Assembly: GCF_950295315.1 (NCBI RefSeq)
Contig: NC_080171.1
Coordinates: forward strand, 31,612,361-31,676,360
Direction of reading: 5' to 3'
Length of the DNA: 64,000 nt
DNA from: Erinaceus europaeus
Lineage: Eukaryota > Chordata > Mammalia > Eulipotyphla > Erinaceidae
Shown: piece after piece, positions 29,707-39,894 of the stretch
How the letters are laid out: each line of letters starts with the position of its first letter
Position numbering within the stretch: position 1 is the stretch's first letter
The notes under the pieces: generated by a model
Seen by the model: only the letters and a program-made list of their open reading frames with translations
Told to the model about the DNA's origin: nothing
Database searches by the model: none
Translations under genes and position numbers: made by a program

Positions 29707-29950
29707 AGGGGGGGTGTCCCGTGGTAGTGCTGTGGATTAAGCGCACATGACCCAAAGCACAAGGACCTGAGTAAGGATCCCAGTTTGAGCCCCCATCTTC
29801 CCACCTGCAGGGGAGTCGATTCACAGGCGGTGAAGCAGGTCTGCAGGTGTCTGTCTCTCCCCCTCTCTGTCTTCCCCTCCTCTCTGGATTTCTCTCTGTC
29901 CTATCCAGACAGAGAGAAAAAAAATTAAATTAAAAATTAAAAATAAATAC
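29707..29950 (+). mobile_element. SINE-a, CAA tail lost
   Basis: GGTGTCCCGTGGTAGTGCTG to CTCTCTGTCCTATCC. The element then has AGACAGAGAGAAAA in place of the CAACAA tail. It stands directly behind another SINE-a. Confidence 0.8.
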
Positions 29951-29959
29951 TCGGACTCT

Positions 29960-30175
29960 TAAATTTTTTTTTTTTTAGCCTAGATAATGTGTAGATCATA
30001 CTGACATTAAGTGCTTAGCAGAACATCAAGTAGTTAAGACAGGGCAAACTCATTTTGTTTAAAGATGCTTACTGCGAGTTAGTTTGAAGAAAAATACATA
30101 TAAAGCATAAGAGTAATAGGTTATTAATGGAAAATTGTGACTATAAACTACTTTTTTTGGTCATTGACTCTTTTC
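29960..30175. other. Intron 3, no recognised element
   Basis: Nothing I can name. Confidence 0.3.
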
Positions 30176-30179
30176 TGCT

Positions 30180-30350
30180 TCATAAAAAGAGGTCCTGAAA
30201 GAGGCAGGGAGAAACTATATAGCACTGAAGTTCCTCCTGTACCATAGTGCTCCCATGTGGTAATAGGGGTGGGGCTGGTGTGGGCTCAAATGTGGGTCTT
30301 GTACATAGCAAAGCAGATACCCTCCTAGGTTATCTGGCTTACCAGCCCTG
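30180..30350 (-). mobile_element. SINE-f
   Basis: GCACTGAAGTTCCTCCTGTACC and CTCCTAGGTTATCTGGCTTACC in antisense, in pieces. Confidence 0.55.
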
Positions 30351-30364
30351 GAAGCTCCATTTAA

Positions 30365-30515
30365 AAAAAAGATTAATTTTATTTATTACATGTGAGAAAG
30401 TTTCACATAAAAGACAGAGATAGAAACTAGAGCTCTGTACATGCATTGCTGAGGATCAGTCCCAGACCCTAAGCATGCCAACCTATTACTCTACCAGGTG
30501 AGCCATTTCTCCAGT
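30365..30515 (-). mobile_element. SINE-f
   Basis: GAGAAAGTTTCACATAAAAG, GCTGAGGATCAGTCCCAGACC and CTCTACCAGGTGAGCC. Confidence 0.55.
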
Positions 30516-30649
30516 CACAGTGGCTCCATCTTTAGAAGAAAAATTTAAAGCAGGACAAATTGTTTAATATGCAGTAGAAAAAGAGATAGTAGTAAAGTAG
30601 ACTAAAGAATAATCAGAAGAGGTGTTTTGTTTTTGGTGGGGAGGTGTTG

Positions 30650-30815
30650 TTTTTGATCATTGCTGGGGCTTCTTTATTCTAAGCTGACTTTATCAGAGGG
30701 AGACAGGGAAAGACAACATAGCATTGAAGCTTCCTTCCCTCAGTGAGGTAGTGGTTGTGTTGGAACCTGGGTGGCAACCATGACAGAGCAGGCACCTCCC
30801 AAGTCATCTGTTTTT
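30650..30815 (-). mobile_element. SINE-f
   Basis: GAGGGAGACAGGGAAAGACA, GCATTGAAGCTTCCTTCCC and ACAGAGCAGGCACCTCCCAAG. Confidence 0.6.
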
Positions 30816-30824
30816 TCTGCTCAG

Positions 30825-31239
30825 GAACCAGAATTTTATTGAAAAAGCCAAGAAATACTTGAAAATTTTTCTTTTGGAGTTAGCATTACAGATGAGTTTT
30901 ACCTTAACTTTGTGTCTGAAAGTTGTAAAAGTCAGTTTTCAGTAGACAAAAGAAATTGGGTGTAGATTATTGTCATAAGTGTTTGGTCCTGAATTAAAGT
31001 AAGAATGTAGAAAGGAGGAACTTACAAACCAAGAACTTACAAACCATTTGTTTTTATTTTAAATATTTAAGAGGCAAGAGATTATACTAATAGAAAATAA
31101 TGTTATCTTTAAGGAACTGGCTTAGATAATTTAATTCCTAGATCAGAATTCACTTTGTAATGTCTTAAGATAATGATTACATTTTGCAAATAAAAATTTT
31201 AATCCTTCAAAAAAAGAAAGAAAATAATGTTTTCATAAC
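30825..31239. other. Intron 3, no recognised element
   Basis: It looks single-copy, with no exon-like frame. Confidence 0.3.
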
Positions 31240-31615
31240 ACTGAACCAGCCGAAGGGGTATATGCACCCCTATATTCATAGCGGTTTATTCGTAATAGCA
31301 GACTTGGAAACAACCAAAATGTCCTTCAACAGATGACTGGATAAAAAAGTTATTTGACATATACTCAGTGGGATATTACTTAGCAATAAAAAGTGACATT
31401 GTGCCCTTTGGGATAAAGTGGATAGAACTGGAGAAGATTACGAATGGTTTCACAGAATATAGATAACTGAGCATATGAATGTGGAGGAAAAAAATCAACC
31501 TATATCTAAAACTGGGAGAACTATAGTGATTATCGGAGTGGGTATCAGGACACAGGCCTTTAGTGATTGGAGTGCTGAGTGGGAAAAAAGGAGATAGAGT
31601 GATATGATTCACATT
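31240..31615 (+). mobile_element. Old L1 ORF2 end/3' UTR fragment
   Basis: CCCCTATATTCATAGCGG, CCTTCAACAGATGACTGGAT and GATATTACTTAGCAATAAAA are the L1 ORF2 C-terminal codon run. Stops have accumulated. Confidence 0.7.
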
Positions 31616-31617
31616 TT

Positions 31618-31902
31618 AAAAAATATTTTTATTTATTTTATTTCCCCTTTTGTTACCCTTATTGTTTTTTATTGTTGTTGTAGTTATTATTGTTGTTCTT
31701 ATTGATGTCATCGTTGTTGGATAGGACAGAGAAATGGAGAGAGGAGGGGTAGAAAGAGAGGGGAGAGAAAGATAGAAACCTGGCTTGTGAAGCCACTCTC
31801 TTGCAAGTAGGGAGCCGAGGGCTTGAACCAGGATCCTTATGCCGGTCCTTGCGCTTGTGAGCCACATGCGCTTAACATGCTGCACTACCACCTGACCCCC
31901 AT
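31618..31902 (-). mobile_element. SINE-a1, full length
   Basis: ATTCACATTTT flanks it at 31607-31617 and 31903-31913. Confidence 0.9.
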
Positions 31903-31931
31903 ATTCACATTTTTATAAAAATAAAAAAAGA

Positions 31932-32295
31932 AGGAGTCAGGCGGTAGCGCTTCACCATGTGAAGCACACATGGTGCAAAGCGCAAGGGCAGGGATAAGGA
32001 TCCCGGTTTGAGCCCCTGGCTCCCCACCTGCAGGAGGTCACTTTGCAAGCGGTGAAGAGGGTCTGCAGGTGTCTGTCTTTCTCTCCTCCTCTCTGTCTTC
32101 CCCTCCTCTCTCCATTTCTTGATGTCCTATCCAACAACAACAACAGCTATGATAATAATAAGAACTACAACAAGCACAACAACAAGGGCAACAAAATGGG
32201 AAAAAATAGCCTCCAGGAGCAGTGGATTTGTAGTGCAGGCACTAAGCCCCAGCAATAACCGTGGAGGCAAATAAATAAATAAATAAATAAATAAT
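31932..32295 (+). mobile_element. SINE-a2, full length
   Basis: GGAGTCAGGCGGTAGCGCTT to the a2 module (GCCTCCAGGAGCAGTGG ... CCGTGGAGGC) with (AAAT)7. Confidence 0.9.
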
Positions 32296-32344
32296 AAAAA
32301 AGAATAAAATCTCACATATCTCTAGCTTAAAAGAAAATAAAGTA

Positions 32345-32490
32345 GAATAGGGCAGGGGAGATGACATCATGGTTATTCAAAGTGACTTTCGTGCCTGAAG
32401 CTCCCAGGTCCCCAGGTTCAATCCCTCACACCACCATAAACCAGAGTTGAGCAGTGCTTTGGCAAAAAACAAACAAACAAAAAAAAAACT
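32345..32490 (+). mobile_element. SINE-d
   Basis: GGGGAGATGACATCATGGTT to GAGTTGAGCAGTGCTTTGG and an (AAAC)n tail. Confidence 0.8.
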
Positions 32491-32651
32491 TACTCTTTTA
32501 TGTAATTTGGCGACCCTATGCTTTGATTTTTTTTTTCTTAATTCTTTGTCTTTAAAGTATAAAGCTTTAATAGCATATTATCACTGGTGAATTGATTTCA
32601 CTAGTGTGTTAGTGTAAACTAAGCTTACTTGTTCTTAATAATTCTTTTTAG

Positions 32652-32775
32652 GAGTATGAAAATGCTGAAAATACTTCTACTCAGTCAAAGGTTATGAATA
32701 AGAAAGATAAAAGAAAGAATCATCAGGGGAAAGACAAACCTCTCACAGTATCTCTAAAAGATTTTCAATCTGAAG
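32652..32775 (+). CDS. GKAP1: GKAP1 coding exon 4
   Basis: The acceptor is ATAATTCTTTTTAG|GAGTAT and the donor GAAG|GTAATG. The 124 nt give 41 codons plus one base, so the intron is phase 1. The frame reads [20 protein letters not shown], then a basic [10 protein letters not shown] stretch, and ends in SLKDFQSE. It matches the middle of mammalian GKAP1 with only conservative changes. Confidence 0.97.
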
Positions 32776-33345
32776 GTAATGTACAAGGTATTTTGTAGAA
32801 AAACTGTTCTAGGTTTTCTTTTTTATAGCTTTCTTATTAGTGATTTAATAATGATTGACAAGCTTATAGTATAAGAGGGGTACAAGTCCATACAATTCCC
32901 ACCACCAGAGTTCCATATCCCCTTCCCTCCATTGGAAGGTTCCCTGTTCTTTATTACTCTGAGAGTATGGACCAGAATTCTTTATGGGTAGCAGGAGGTG
33001 GGAGGTCTGGCTTTTGTAACTGCTACTCTGCTGGACATGGCGTTGACTATATGGTCGATCTATACCCCCAGCCTGTTTGTATCTTTCCTTAGTGGAGCAG
33101 GGCTCTGGGGAGGTGGGGTTCCAGGACACATTGGTAAGGTCATCTGCCCAGGGAAGTCAGATTGGCATCCTGGTAGTATCTGCAAATTGTTGGCTGAAAA
33201 ACATTAAGATATAAAGCAAGATAGATTGTTTAATAATCAGAAACCTAAAAGTAAAACAGATGAGATTTGGGGTCTTCATGTTGGAAGGAGCTAGGAAGTC
33301 TATTCTTGGTATATTCCAAGGGGCCTATGACTTTACTAATTTTTT

Positions 33346-33626
33346 TTAAATATTTATTTTATTTATTTATTCCCTTTTGTTGCCCTTGTTGTTTTATTGT
33401 TGCAGTTATTATTGTTGTTGTCGTTGTTGGATAGGACAGAGAGAAATGGAGAGAGGAGGGGAAGACAGAGAGGAGGAGAGAAAGATAGACACCTGAAGAC
33501 CTGCTTCACCACCTGTGAAGCAACTCCCCTGCAGGTAGGGAGCCGGGGTTCGAACCAGGATCCTTATGCTGGTCCTTGTGCTTTGCGCGACCTGCGCTTA
33601 ACCTGCTGCGCTACAGCCCGACTCCC
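33346..33626 (-). mobile_element. SINE-a1 inside LX
   Basis: GACTTTACTAATTTTT flanks it at 33329-33344 and 33627-33642. Confidence 0.93.
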
Positions 33627-33847
33627 GACTTTACTAATTTTTAACTGACCCCAACAGCAAACATGCAGGTGGGCTAAAGGTATTATCTGGGAAGATAGTG
33701 TCAGTTGGCAATAGGACTAGAAAGTTGGATATGGACAGAGAGAAGCTCCCAAATATGAGAAAAGTATGTAAATATCATTAACTAGAAACCCCATCAATCT
33801 GACCTAGGGCCCATGTCTGTTCATATTTAGAATAGGAGCCTGTTGAA

Positions 33848-34236
33848 AGGACCAGTAAGTAAGGATCCCAGTTCGAGCCCCCAGCTCCCCACCTGCAGGG
33901 GAGTCGCTTCACAGGTGGTGAAGCAGGCCTGCAGGTGTCTGTCTTTCTCTCCCCCTCTCTGTCTTCCCCTTCTCTCTCCATTTCTCTCTGTCCTATCCAA
34001 TGATGACGACATCAATAACAACAATAATTACAACAATAAAACAAGGGCAACAAAAGGGAATAAATAAATAAATAAATATTTAAGAGGACCTGGTGGGGGT
34101 TGTATTGTTATATGGAAAACTGAGAAATGTTATATATGTACAAACTATTGTATTTACTGTTGAATGTAAAACATTAATTCCCCAATAAAGAAATTTTTAA
34201 AAAAATAAATATTTAAAAAAACTAAAAAAGAAAAAT
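33848..34236 (+). mobile_element. 5'-truncated SINE-a fused to an L1 3' end, inside LX
   Basis: It opens mid-head (GGACCAGTAAGTAAGGATCC) and runs through a complete SINE-a1 tail to (AAAT)n. Without a break it continues as L1 3' end (GGACCTGGTGGGGGTTGTAT to CCCCAATAAAGAAAT). AATAGGAGCCT before and AACAGGAGCCT after the block look like one target duplication. Confidence 0.78.
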
Positions 34237-34339
34237 AAGAACAGGAGCCTATTCTTATTTTTCTTTTTTAGTTTTTACCTCTGTATCCCTGTCAGTCTGA
34301 GCTTGCATTGTTCTAAGTTTTCATATACTTAAATTGTGA

Positions 34340-34495
34340 GGGGGGCCAGGTGGTGGTGCACCTGGTTGAGCATACATGCTACAATGTGCAAGGACCTGGG
34401 TTCAAGACACTGGTCCCCACCTGCAGGGGGAAAACTCTGCAAGTGGTTATGCAGGGCTATGGGTGTCTCTCTGTCTCTCTCCTCTCTTTTTTAAT
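34340..34495 (+). mobile_element. SINE-b, 3' end replaced by the next insert
   Basis: GGGGGCCAGGTGGTGGTGCA to CTCTGTCTCTCTCCTCTC. Confidence 0.82.
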
Positions 34496-34499
34496 AAAT

Positions 34500-34712
34500 T
34501 GTTTTTTAAATTTTATTTTATTATATTTATTTATTGGATAGAAACAGCCAGAAATAGAGAGGAGGGAGAGATAGAGATGGAGAGAGATAAACACCTGCAG
34601 CACTGCTTCACCACTCGCAAAGCTTTCCCCCTGCAGATGGGGACTGGGGCTTTAACCCGGGCCCTTGTGCATTGTAACATGTGTGCTCAACCAGATGCAC
34701 CACCACCTGGCC
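34500..34712 (-). mobile_element. SINE-b, antisense, head-to-head partner
   Basis: TTTATTGGATAGAAACAGCC to GCACCACCACCTGGCCCC. With the previous SINE it makes a 370-bp inverted pair, which could fold back in RNA. Confidence 0.85.
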
Positions 34713-34754
34713 CCTAAAACTATTTTGTTAATGTGTTTCTTAGAATATAAAATA

Positions 34755-34952
34755 TAGCGGCCATTGGTGTACTACACCAAAGTAAAAGACTCTGGGGTGG
34801 TCAGGAGGGTCCTGGAACATGATGACAGAGGTGCACCTAGTGGTGGTTGAATTATTATGTGGAAAACTGAGAAATATTATGAATGTACTAACTATTGTAT
34901 TTTACTGTTGACTGTAAACCATTAATCCTCCAATAAAGACATTTAAAAATAT
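34755..34952 (+). mobile_element. L1 3' end, ~200 bp
   Basis: ACACCAAAGTAAAAGACTCTG to CCTCCAATAAAGACATTT. Confidence 0.88.
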
Positions 34953-34954
34953 GG

Positions 34955-35395
34955 TGGCCAGGTGGTGGCACACTTGGTTGAGTGCACATATACAAGACCT
35001 GTGTTGGGGTCGGCTGGTGGCACACCTGGTTGAGTGCACATATTACAGTGCTCAAGGACCCAGGTCAAGCCCTCAAGTCCCCACCTGCAGAGAAAAAAGC
35101 TTTGCAGGTGGTAAAGCAGTGCTGCAGATGTCTCTGTCTCTCTCCCTCTCTATCTCTCTCCCTCTCTGTCTCTCTTCCTCTCTGTCTCTCCCTTCGCTCT
35201 CAATTTCTGGCTGTCTCTATTCAACAAAGATAATATTTTTAAAAAATAAAATAAAAGACCTGTGTTCAGTTCCCCAGTGCACACCTGCAGGGTGGAAGCC
35301 TCACAAGTGGTGAGACAGTGCTGCAGGTGTCTCTTTTGTTCTCTCTCCTCATCCCCTCTCAGTTTCTCTCTGTCTATATCAAATTTAAAAAGGAG
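34955..35395 (+). mobile_element. SINE-b split by another SINE-b
   Basis: The outer copy runs 34955-35005 and resumes at 35257 (GACCTGTGTTCAGTTCCCC). AGACCTGTGTT borders the inner copy on both sides. Confidence 0.85.
35006..35256 (+). mobile_element. SINE-b nested in SINE-b
   Basis: TCGGCTGGTGGCACACCTGG to CTGTCTCTATTCAACAAAG. The inner copy has an expanded (CTCTCTCC/GTCTCTCT)n body (35133-35188). Confidence 0.88.
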
Positions 35396-35448
35396 GGAGG
35401 GAGAGGGTTTCCCAAGAGTAGTATATTTGTGGTGCAGACACATTTTGA

Positions 35449-35670
35449 GGGCCAGGCAGTGGCACAGCTGGTTAAATGCACACATTACAGGTGCACAAGA
35501 ACCCAGGTTTAAGCCCCTCGTCCCCACCTGAAGGAGGAAAATTCCACAAGTGGTAAAGCAAGGCTGCAGGTGCCTCTCTATCTCTTTCCCTTCCTGTCTT
35601 CTCTCTCCTCTCCCCTCTCAATTTCTCTCTGTCTCTGTCCAATAATAAGTAAATTAAAATAGAAAATACT
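35449..35670 (+). mobile_element. SINE-b
   Basis: GGGCCAGGCAGTGGCACAGC to CTGTCTCTGTCCAATAATAA. Confidence 0.85.
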
Positions 35671-35961
35671 AAAAAAAAAATCACATTTTTAGATGGACTG
35701 AGAAAGACGTCAGTAGGATTCTTTGAAGGGCAAGCAACACAACCATTCTAAACCATGATTAATATAGTTCTGATTCTTCCTGGGGTTTGGCATCACATTG
35801 TATGCTAAGTAGAATATGCTAGAAAAGTGACTGACACCTACTAGGGTTTGATTGTTTGATCTGAAACTTGTGATCTTATAGAGGTTTTAGAACTTTTAGA
35901 TAGTCAGTTGTAAAAAAGCCATTTTATGAATTATTTTCAGATAATACAATGATTTATCTGA

Positions 35962-36083
35962 AAGCACAATGATTGTGTTAAGAGACTCTCATGCCTGAGG
36001 CTCCAAAGTCCCAGGCTCAACCCTTCACACCACCATAAGCCAGAGCTGAGCAGTACTCTAGTAAAACAAAACAAAACAAAAAT
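35962..36083 (+). mobile_element. SINE-d, head degenerate
   Basis: AGAGACTCTCATGCCTGAGG to GAGCTGAGCAGTACTCTAG and (AAAAC)n. Confidence 0.75.
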
Positions 36084-36830
36084 TATATATATTCAGTTCT
36101 TGACAGTGGGAACTTTCAGTTGTGCACAAGAAGGCGTATTAAATATTAGATTATCCTGATCATCTCCAATCTAAATATGAACATAGCTCTTTTTTATACT
36201 TTTAGCTTCAATTACTTATCTGTGTGGGTTCCTTTGTGCCTCATTTTGTAATCCTTTTCCAAAAATTGTGCTTCACTAAATCATTGTTTTGTTTAATCCA
36301 ATGTATTTGCTATACTTTCTTTTTTTGTTCAGTATGTAAATACATACGTCAGTTTTAGGATTAAATTATGAAATAACCATCAAGTATTTTTTTTAGCCTA
36401 GCTAATATTTTCAAAGAACACAATTACTGTTCTACTTGCCTTATAGAGGCAGTGATGGATGCTTTTTTTGTAGTAATGGTATATGGTTATTTAATTTTAG
36501 GTTTTTTTAATCCCCTCTCAAGGTATTCCTTCCCCCAAAACCTATGAAAATCAAAATATAAGATTCATGGAATTAAGATGTTTAAGTACAACTCCTTGGC
36601 TTAAATGCCATTTATTGGGTTACAAGTATATAAAGTCAAGCAAATTAGTGATTATATACTGAATTTTAGTATCAGTACACTTGAAAAGTAAGTCTGTTGA
36701 GTCCTGTGTAACCCTTAACTGACTTCTTGTGATTATTACTATAATTTTTAATTATTTATAATTACTTATTTTAAAAATATTATATATTAAACAATATGCT
36801 AATTTCCTTAAAATTTTTTTCTTTCCATAG
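36084..36830. other. Intron 4 upstream of the micro-exon; repeat-poor
   Basis: About 750 bp without a recognisable SINE or L1, which is the longest such stretch in the window. It leads directly to the 23-nt exon, so it could hold splicing enhancers, but I see no specific motif that proves this. Confidence 0.4.
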
Positions 36831-36853
36831 ATCACATTAGTAAAAAGACTGAG
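36831..36853 (+). CDS. GKAP1: GKAP1 coding exon 5 (23-nt micro-exon)
   Basis: The acceptor is TTTTTTTCTTTCCATAG|AT and the donor GAG|GTAAGT, the best donor in the gene. With the single G left from exon 4, the 23 nt encode DHISKKTE and end in phase 0. Mammalian GKAP1 has this sequence at the same place, so the exon is real despite its size. Skipping it would shift the frame. Confidence 0.95.
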
Positions 36854-36859
36854 GTAAGT

Positions 36860-37080
36860 GTTCTTATAACCTTCTTTATTATAGTTTCTGGGAATTACAC
36901 AGACTACACTAGAATAAAAATGGCATTTGCATGATATACTATCATTTGATTTTAGCTTACTAATTTCATGTGTAAGCCAAATTTTATATAACAATTATAA
37001 TTTAAAATAAAATTTTAGGGTAAAGTTGTATAGTAATAGTTCAATTCTGTACCTTAATTTCTATTAAGAATCCTGTAATT
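36860..37080. other. Intron 5 start, no recognised element
   Basis: AT-rich. Nothing I can name. Confidence 0.3.
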
Positions 37081-37081
37081 G

Positions 37082-37245
37082 TGGTGGTTCAGGAGGTTGT
37101 ACAGTGGATAAAGCATTAGATTCTCAACCATGAGGTCCTGAGTTCAATTCCTGGCAGCACATGTACCAGAGTGATGTCTGGTTCACTCTTGCACTCTCTC
37201 TCTCTCTCCTCTTTCTCATGAATAAATAAAAAAATATTTAAAAAC
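37082..37245 (+). mobile_element. SINE-c
   Basis: GGTTCAGGAGGTTGTACAGT to CATGAATAAATAAAAAAAT. AAGAATCCTG occurs before and after. Confidence 0.85.
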
Positions 37246-37442
37246 AAGAATCCTGAATTATGTCTTAAGATGTTTTGGAATTTTGAAATTATTAAATTGT
37301 GATTCTGTAGCTTGTACTCGAGTAAGTAATAAAATTGACATCATCATATACTCCTCTTACTAGTCACCATTAGAAGGTAGTGCAACCTATATGTAACTTC
37401 CTAGTGTTATTGGTTACTTTTTTGTTTTGTTTTTGTTTTATT

Positions 37443-37762
37443 TTGTTGCTTCCAGGATTATAGTTAGGGCTCAGTGCCTACTAGGAATCCACTGCTACTG
37501 GAGGCCATTTTCTCCCATCTTTTTGCCTTTGTTGCCCTTGTTGTTGTCATCGCTGTTGATGTTGTTGGATAGGACAGAGAGAAATTGAGAGAGGAGGAGA
37601 AGACGGGGGGGGGAGAAAGATAGATATCTGCAGACCTGCTTCACCGCTTGTGAAATGACCCCCCTGCAGGTGGGGAGCCAGGGGCTTGAACTGGTATCCT
37701 TGCACCAATCCTTGCACTTTGCAGCATATGTGCTTAACCTGCTGAGCTAATGCCCCGGTCCC
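37443..37762 (-). mobile_element. SINE-a2
   Basis: GCTTCCAGGATTATAGTTAG, GGATAGGACAGAGAGAAATT and CTAATGCCCCGGTCCCC. Confidence 0.85.
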
Positions 37763-37796
37763 CTTAATGTTTTTTTTGTTTGTTTGCTTGTTTGTT

Positions 37797-37932
37797 TAAA
37801 TATAAAGATAGAAAGAGAAGGAGAGCAAGAAAGAGGCCATAAAAAGTTTTCTTCAATGCCACAAAGCCTGGGCTCTATGACGCAAAGATTGTGAAGTAGC
37901 TCACAGTCCAAGTGAGCTATTTCACTGGCCTT
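37797..37932 (-). mobile_element. SINE-f relic
   Basis: AGATAGAAAGAGAAGGAGAG, CACAAAGCCTGGGCTC and CAAGTGAGCTATTTCACTGG. Confidence 0.5.
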
Positions 37933-37934
37933 GA

Positions 37935-38485
37935 TTGTGGTGGTGGTGGTAGTTCTTATTTTTCAACTTCTCCTCCTCGTCTCCCCTCCCCCCCTTGTGG
38001 TCGTGGTTGTCACTTTCTCCTTCCTATTCTTCTTCTTTTCCTTCTTTCTTAGTGCACTACAGGCTCTACAAACCTGCTAGAATTTGAAGATAGATCTAGT
38101 ATAAAATTTCTCCAAGTATGTAGGCATTAGTAAAATGTTAGGATTATTTTGACTTCTTTATGTAATAATTTGGAAATTTCTCCTTCTAGTGTGTAGTTCA
38201 TTATTCTCCTTCATTCTGTTTTCTGTTTTTCCCCTTTAGCACATAACCTCAGATCTTTCAGTGAAACTATACATTTATTGGTAAATTACCATACAAATTT
38301 AAAATAATCACAACTCCTACAGAGAAGAAAGAAAAATAGTCTTTTGGGGTACTAGCAGTATTCTATCATTACTTTGCTAATACTTTGCTAAGGTAATAAG
38401 CATATCACCTTATATTTGCTATTCAAACTTATGTATACCTTGTTTATATTTTAAAATCTTAAAGTTGTGTTTCTTTAAGGCAGTA
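37935..38485. other. Intron 5, no recognised element
   Basis: A GTG/CTC-rich simple stretch lies at 37937-38050. After that it is AT-rich with nothing I can name. Confidence 0.3.
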
Positions 38486-38502
38486 GAAAAAGAATATTAA
38501 GA

Positions 38503-38626
38503 GGGGCCGAGTGGTGGTGCACCTGGTTGAGCACACATATTACAATGCTCAAGGACCTGGGTTCAAGCCCCCAGTCCCCACCTGCAGGGAGAAAGCTTTG
38601 TGAGTAGTGAAGCAGTGCTGCAGGTG

Positions 38627-38661
<35 letters not shown>

Positions 38662-38740
38662 ACCTCCCCCTTCCTCTCAATTTCTGGATGTCTCTGTCCA
38701 ATAAATAAATAAATAAATAAATAAATAAATATTAAAAATT
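38503..38740 (+). mobile_element. SINE-b, full length
   Basis: GAAAAAGAATATTAAGA (17 bp) flanks it at 38486-38502 and 38741-38757. It holds a 13-unit CT run and (AAAT)8. Confidence 0.94.
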
Positions 38741-38765
38741 GAAAAAGAATATTAAGATAGATATG

Positions 38766-39055
38766 GGAGTCGGGCGGTAGCTCAGTGGGTTAAGTGCACA
38801 TGGCTCGAAGTGCAAAGACCTGGGTAAGGATCCTGGTTTGAGCCCCTGGCTCCCTACCTGCAGGGGAATTGCTTCTCAGGCAGTGAAGCAGGTCTGCAGG
38901 TATCTAACTTCCTCTCTCCCTCTCTGTCTTTCCCTCTCTCCATTTCTCTCTGTCCAGTCTAACAACGATGATATCAATAACAACAATAATAACTACAACA
39001 ATAAAAAAAATACAAGGTCAACAAAAGGGAAAATAAATATATAAAAAATAATAGT
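38766..39055 (+). mobile_element. SINE-a1, full length
   Basis: GGGAGTCGGGCGGTAGCTCA to AACAAAAGGGAAAATAAAT. AAGATAGRTATG borders it. Confidence 0.9.
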
Positions 39056-39109
39056 AAAAAAGATAGGTATGTAGATACAGATATAGATAGGTATATAGTC
39101 AAGCCATAT

Positions 39110-39240
39110 GTGTGACCTGGGGAGAATAGTTGCAGTTTGGAGGGGCGATGGAGACACAGAACTCTAGTGGTGGGACTGGTGTGGAATTATACCCCTATTA
39201 TCTTACAATTTTGTAAATAAATATGGCAATAAAATTGAGA
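39110..39240 (+). mobile_element. LX 3' end fragment
   Basis: GACACAGAACTCTAGTGGTGG to CCCCTATTATCTTACAATTT and AAATAAATATGG. Confidence 0.6.
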
Positions 39241-39366
39241 ACCCAGAGAGGGATCACTCTCTCCATGGCCCTCAAGTATCTATGCATGAGTTATTTGTAA
39301 TTTACTAATAAAACCTGTTCCTCCATCCTATTTACCTCACTTTTTTGAAATAAAATTTGCAAATAA

Positions 39367-39558
39367 GGGGCCAAGTAGTGGCGCACCTAGTTGAGCACAC
39401 ATGTTACAATGTGCAAGGACCCTGGTTCGACCCCCTGGTCCCCACCTGCAGGGAGAGAGCTTTGAGAGTGGTGAAGCAGTGCCGCGGGTGTCTCTTTCCC
39501 TCTCTATTCCTCCTTCCTCTCGGTTTCTAGCTATCTCTAATAAGTAAAGATAATTTAA
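39367..39558 (+). mobile_element. SINE-b, full length
   Basis: AAAATTTGCAAATAA (15 bp) flanks it at 39352-39366 and 39559-39573. Confidence 0.94.
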
Positions 39559-39588
39559 AAAATTTGCAAATAAAATAATAAAAGTGTA

Positions 39589-39795
39589 TGGGGCTTACAG
39601 CTGGATCACCTGACAGTTACATACATTACCTTGTGCAGGGGCCCAGGTTCAAGCCCTCGGTCAACACATGGTGCAGTTGTGAGGGGGCAGGGAAAATAAT
39701 ATTGCATTGTCTCCTCTCCTTCCTCCTTTCTGTCCCTCTGTTCCTTTCTCCTCCTCTTCTCTCTGTCTCTCACTCTCAGTCAAAAAGGGAAAAAT
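39589..39795 (+). mobile_element. SINE-b-like relic
   Basis: CAGCTGGATCACCTGACAG head, CCAGGTTCAAGCCCTCGG B-box, and a pyrimidine-rich body. Confidence 0.5.
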
Positions 39796-39894
39796 GTCCA
39801 CTGGGAGTATGTAATGTGATCTGTGAGGTTTCTTATCAGACAGACTTTCTCATCATACAGGAGTGATACTTTGCTTCTCTCTCTCAAATAAATT

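Larger units (their letters stand above)
32830..34325 (-). mobile_element. LX repeat, split by two later insertions
   Basis: Segments 32830-33345, 33627-33842 and 34243-34325 follow one another without loss, in the same order as at 4058-5080. The conserved LX frame is open for 94 codons at 33129-32845 on the minus strand. Confidence 0.8.

Noticed and set aside
36084..36830. Hidden exon in the repeat-poor intron 4 segment
   Set aside because: No acceptor-frame-donor combination fits the known protein, which is already continuous from exon 4 to exon 5.
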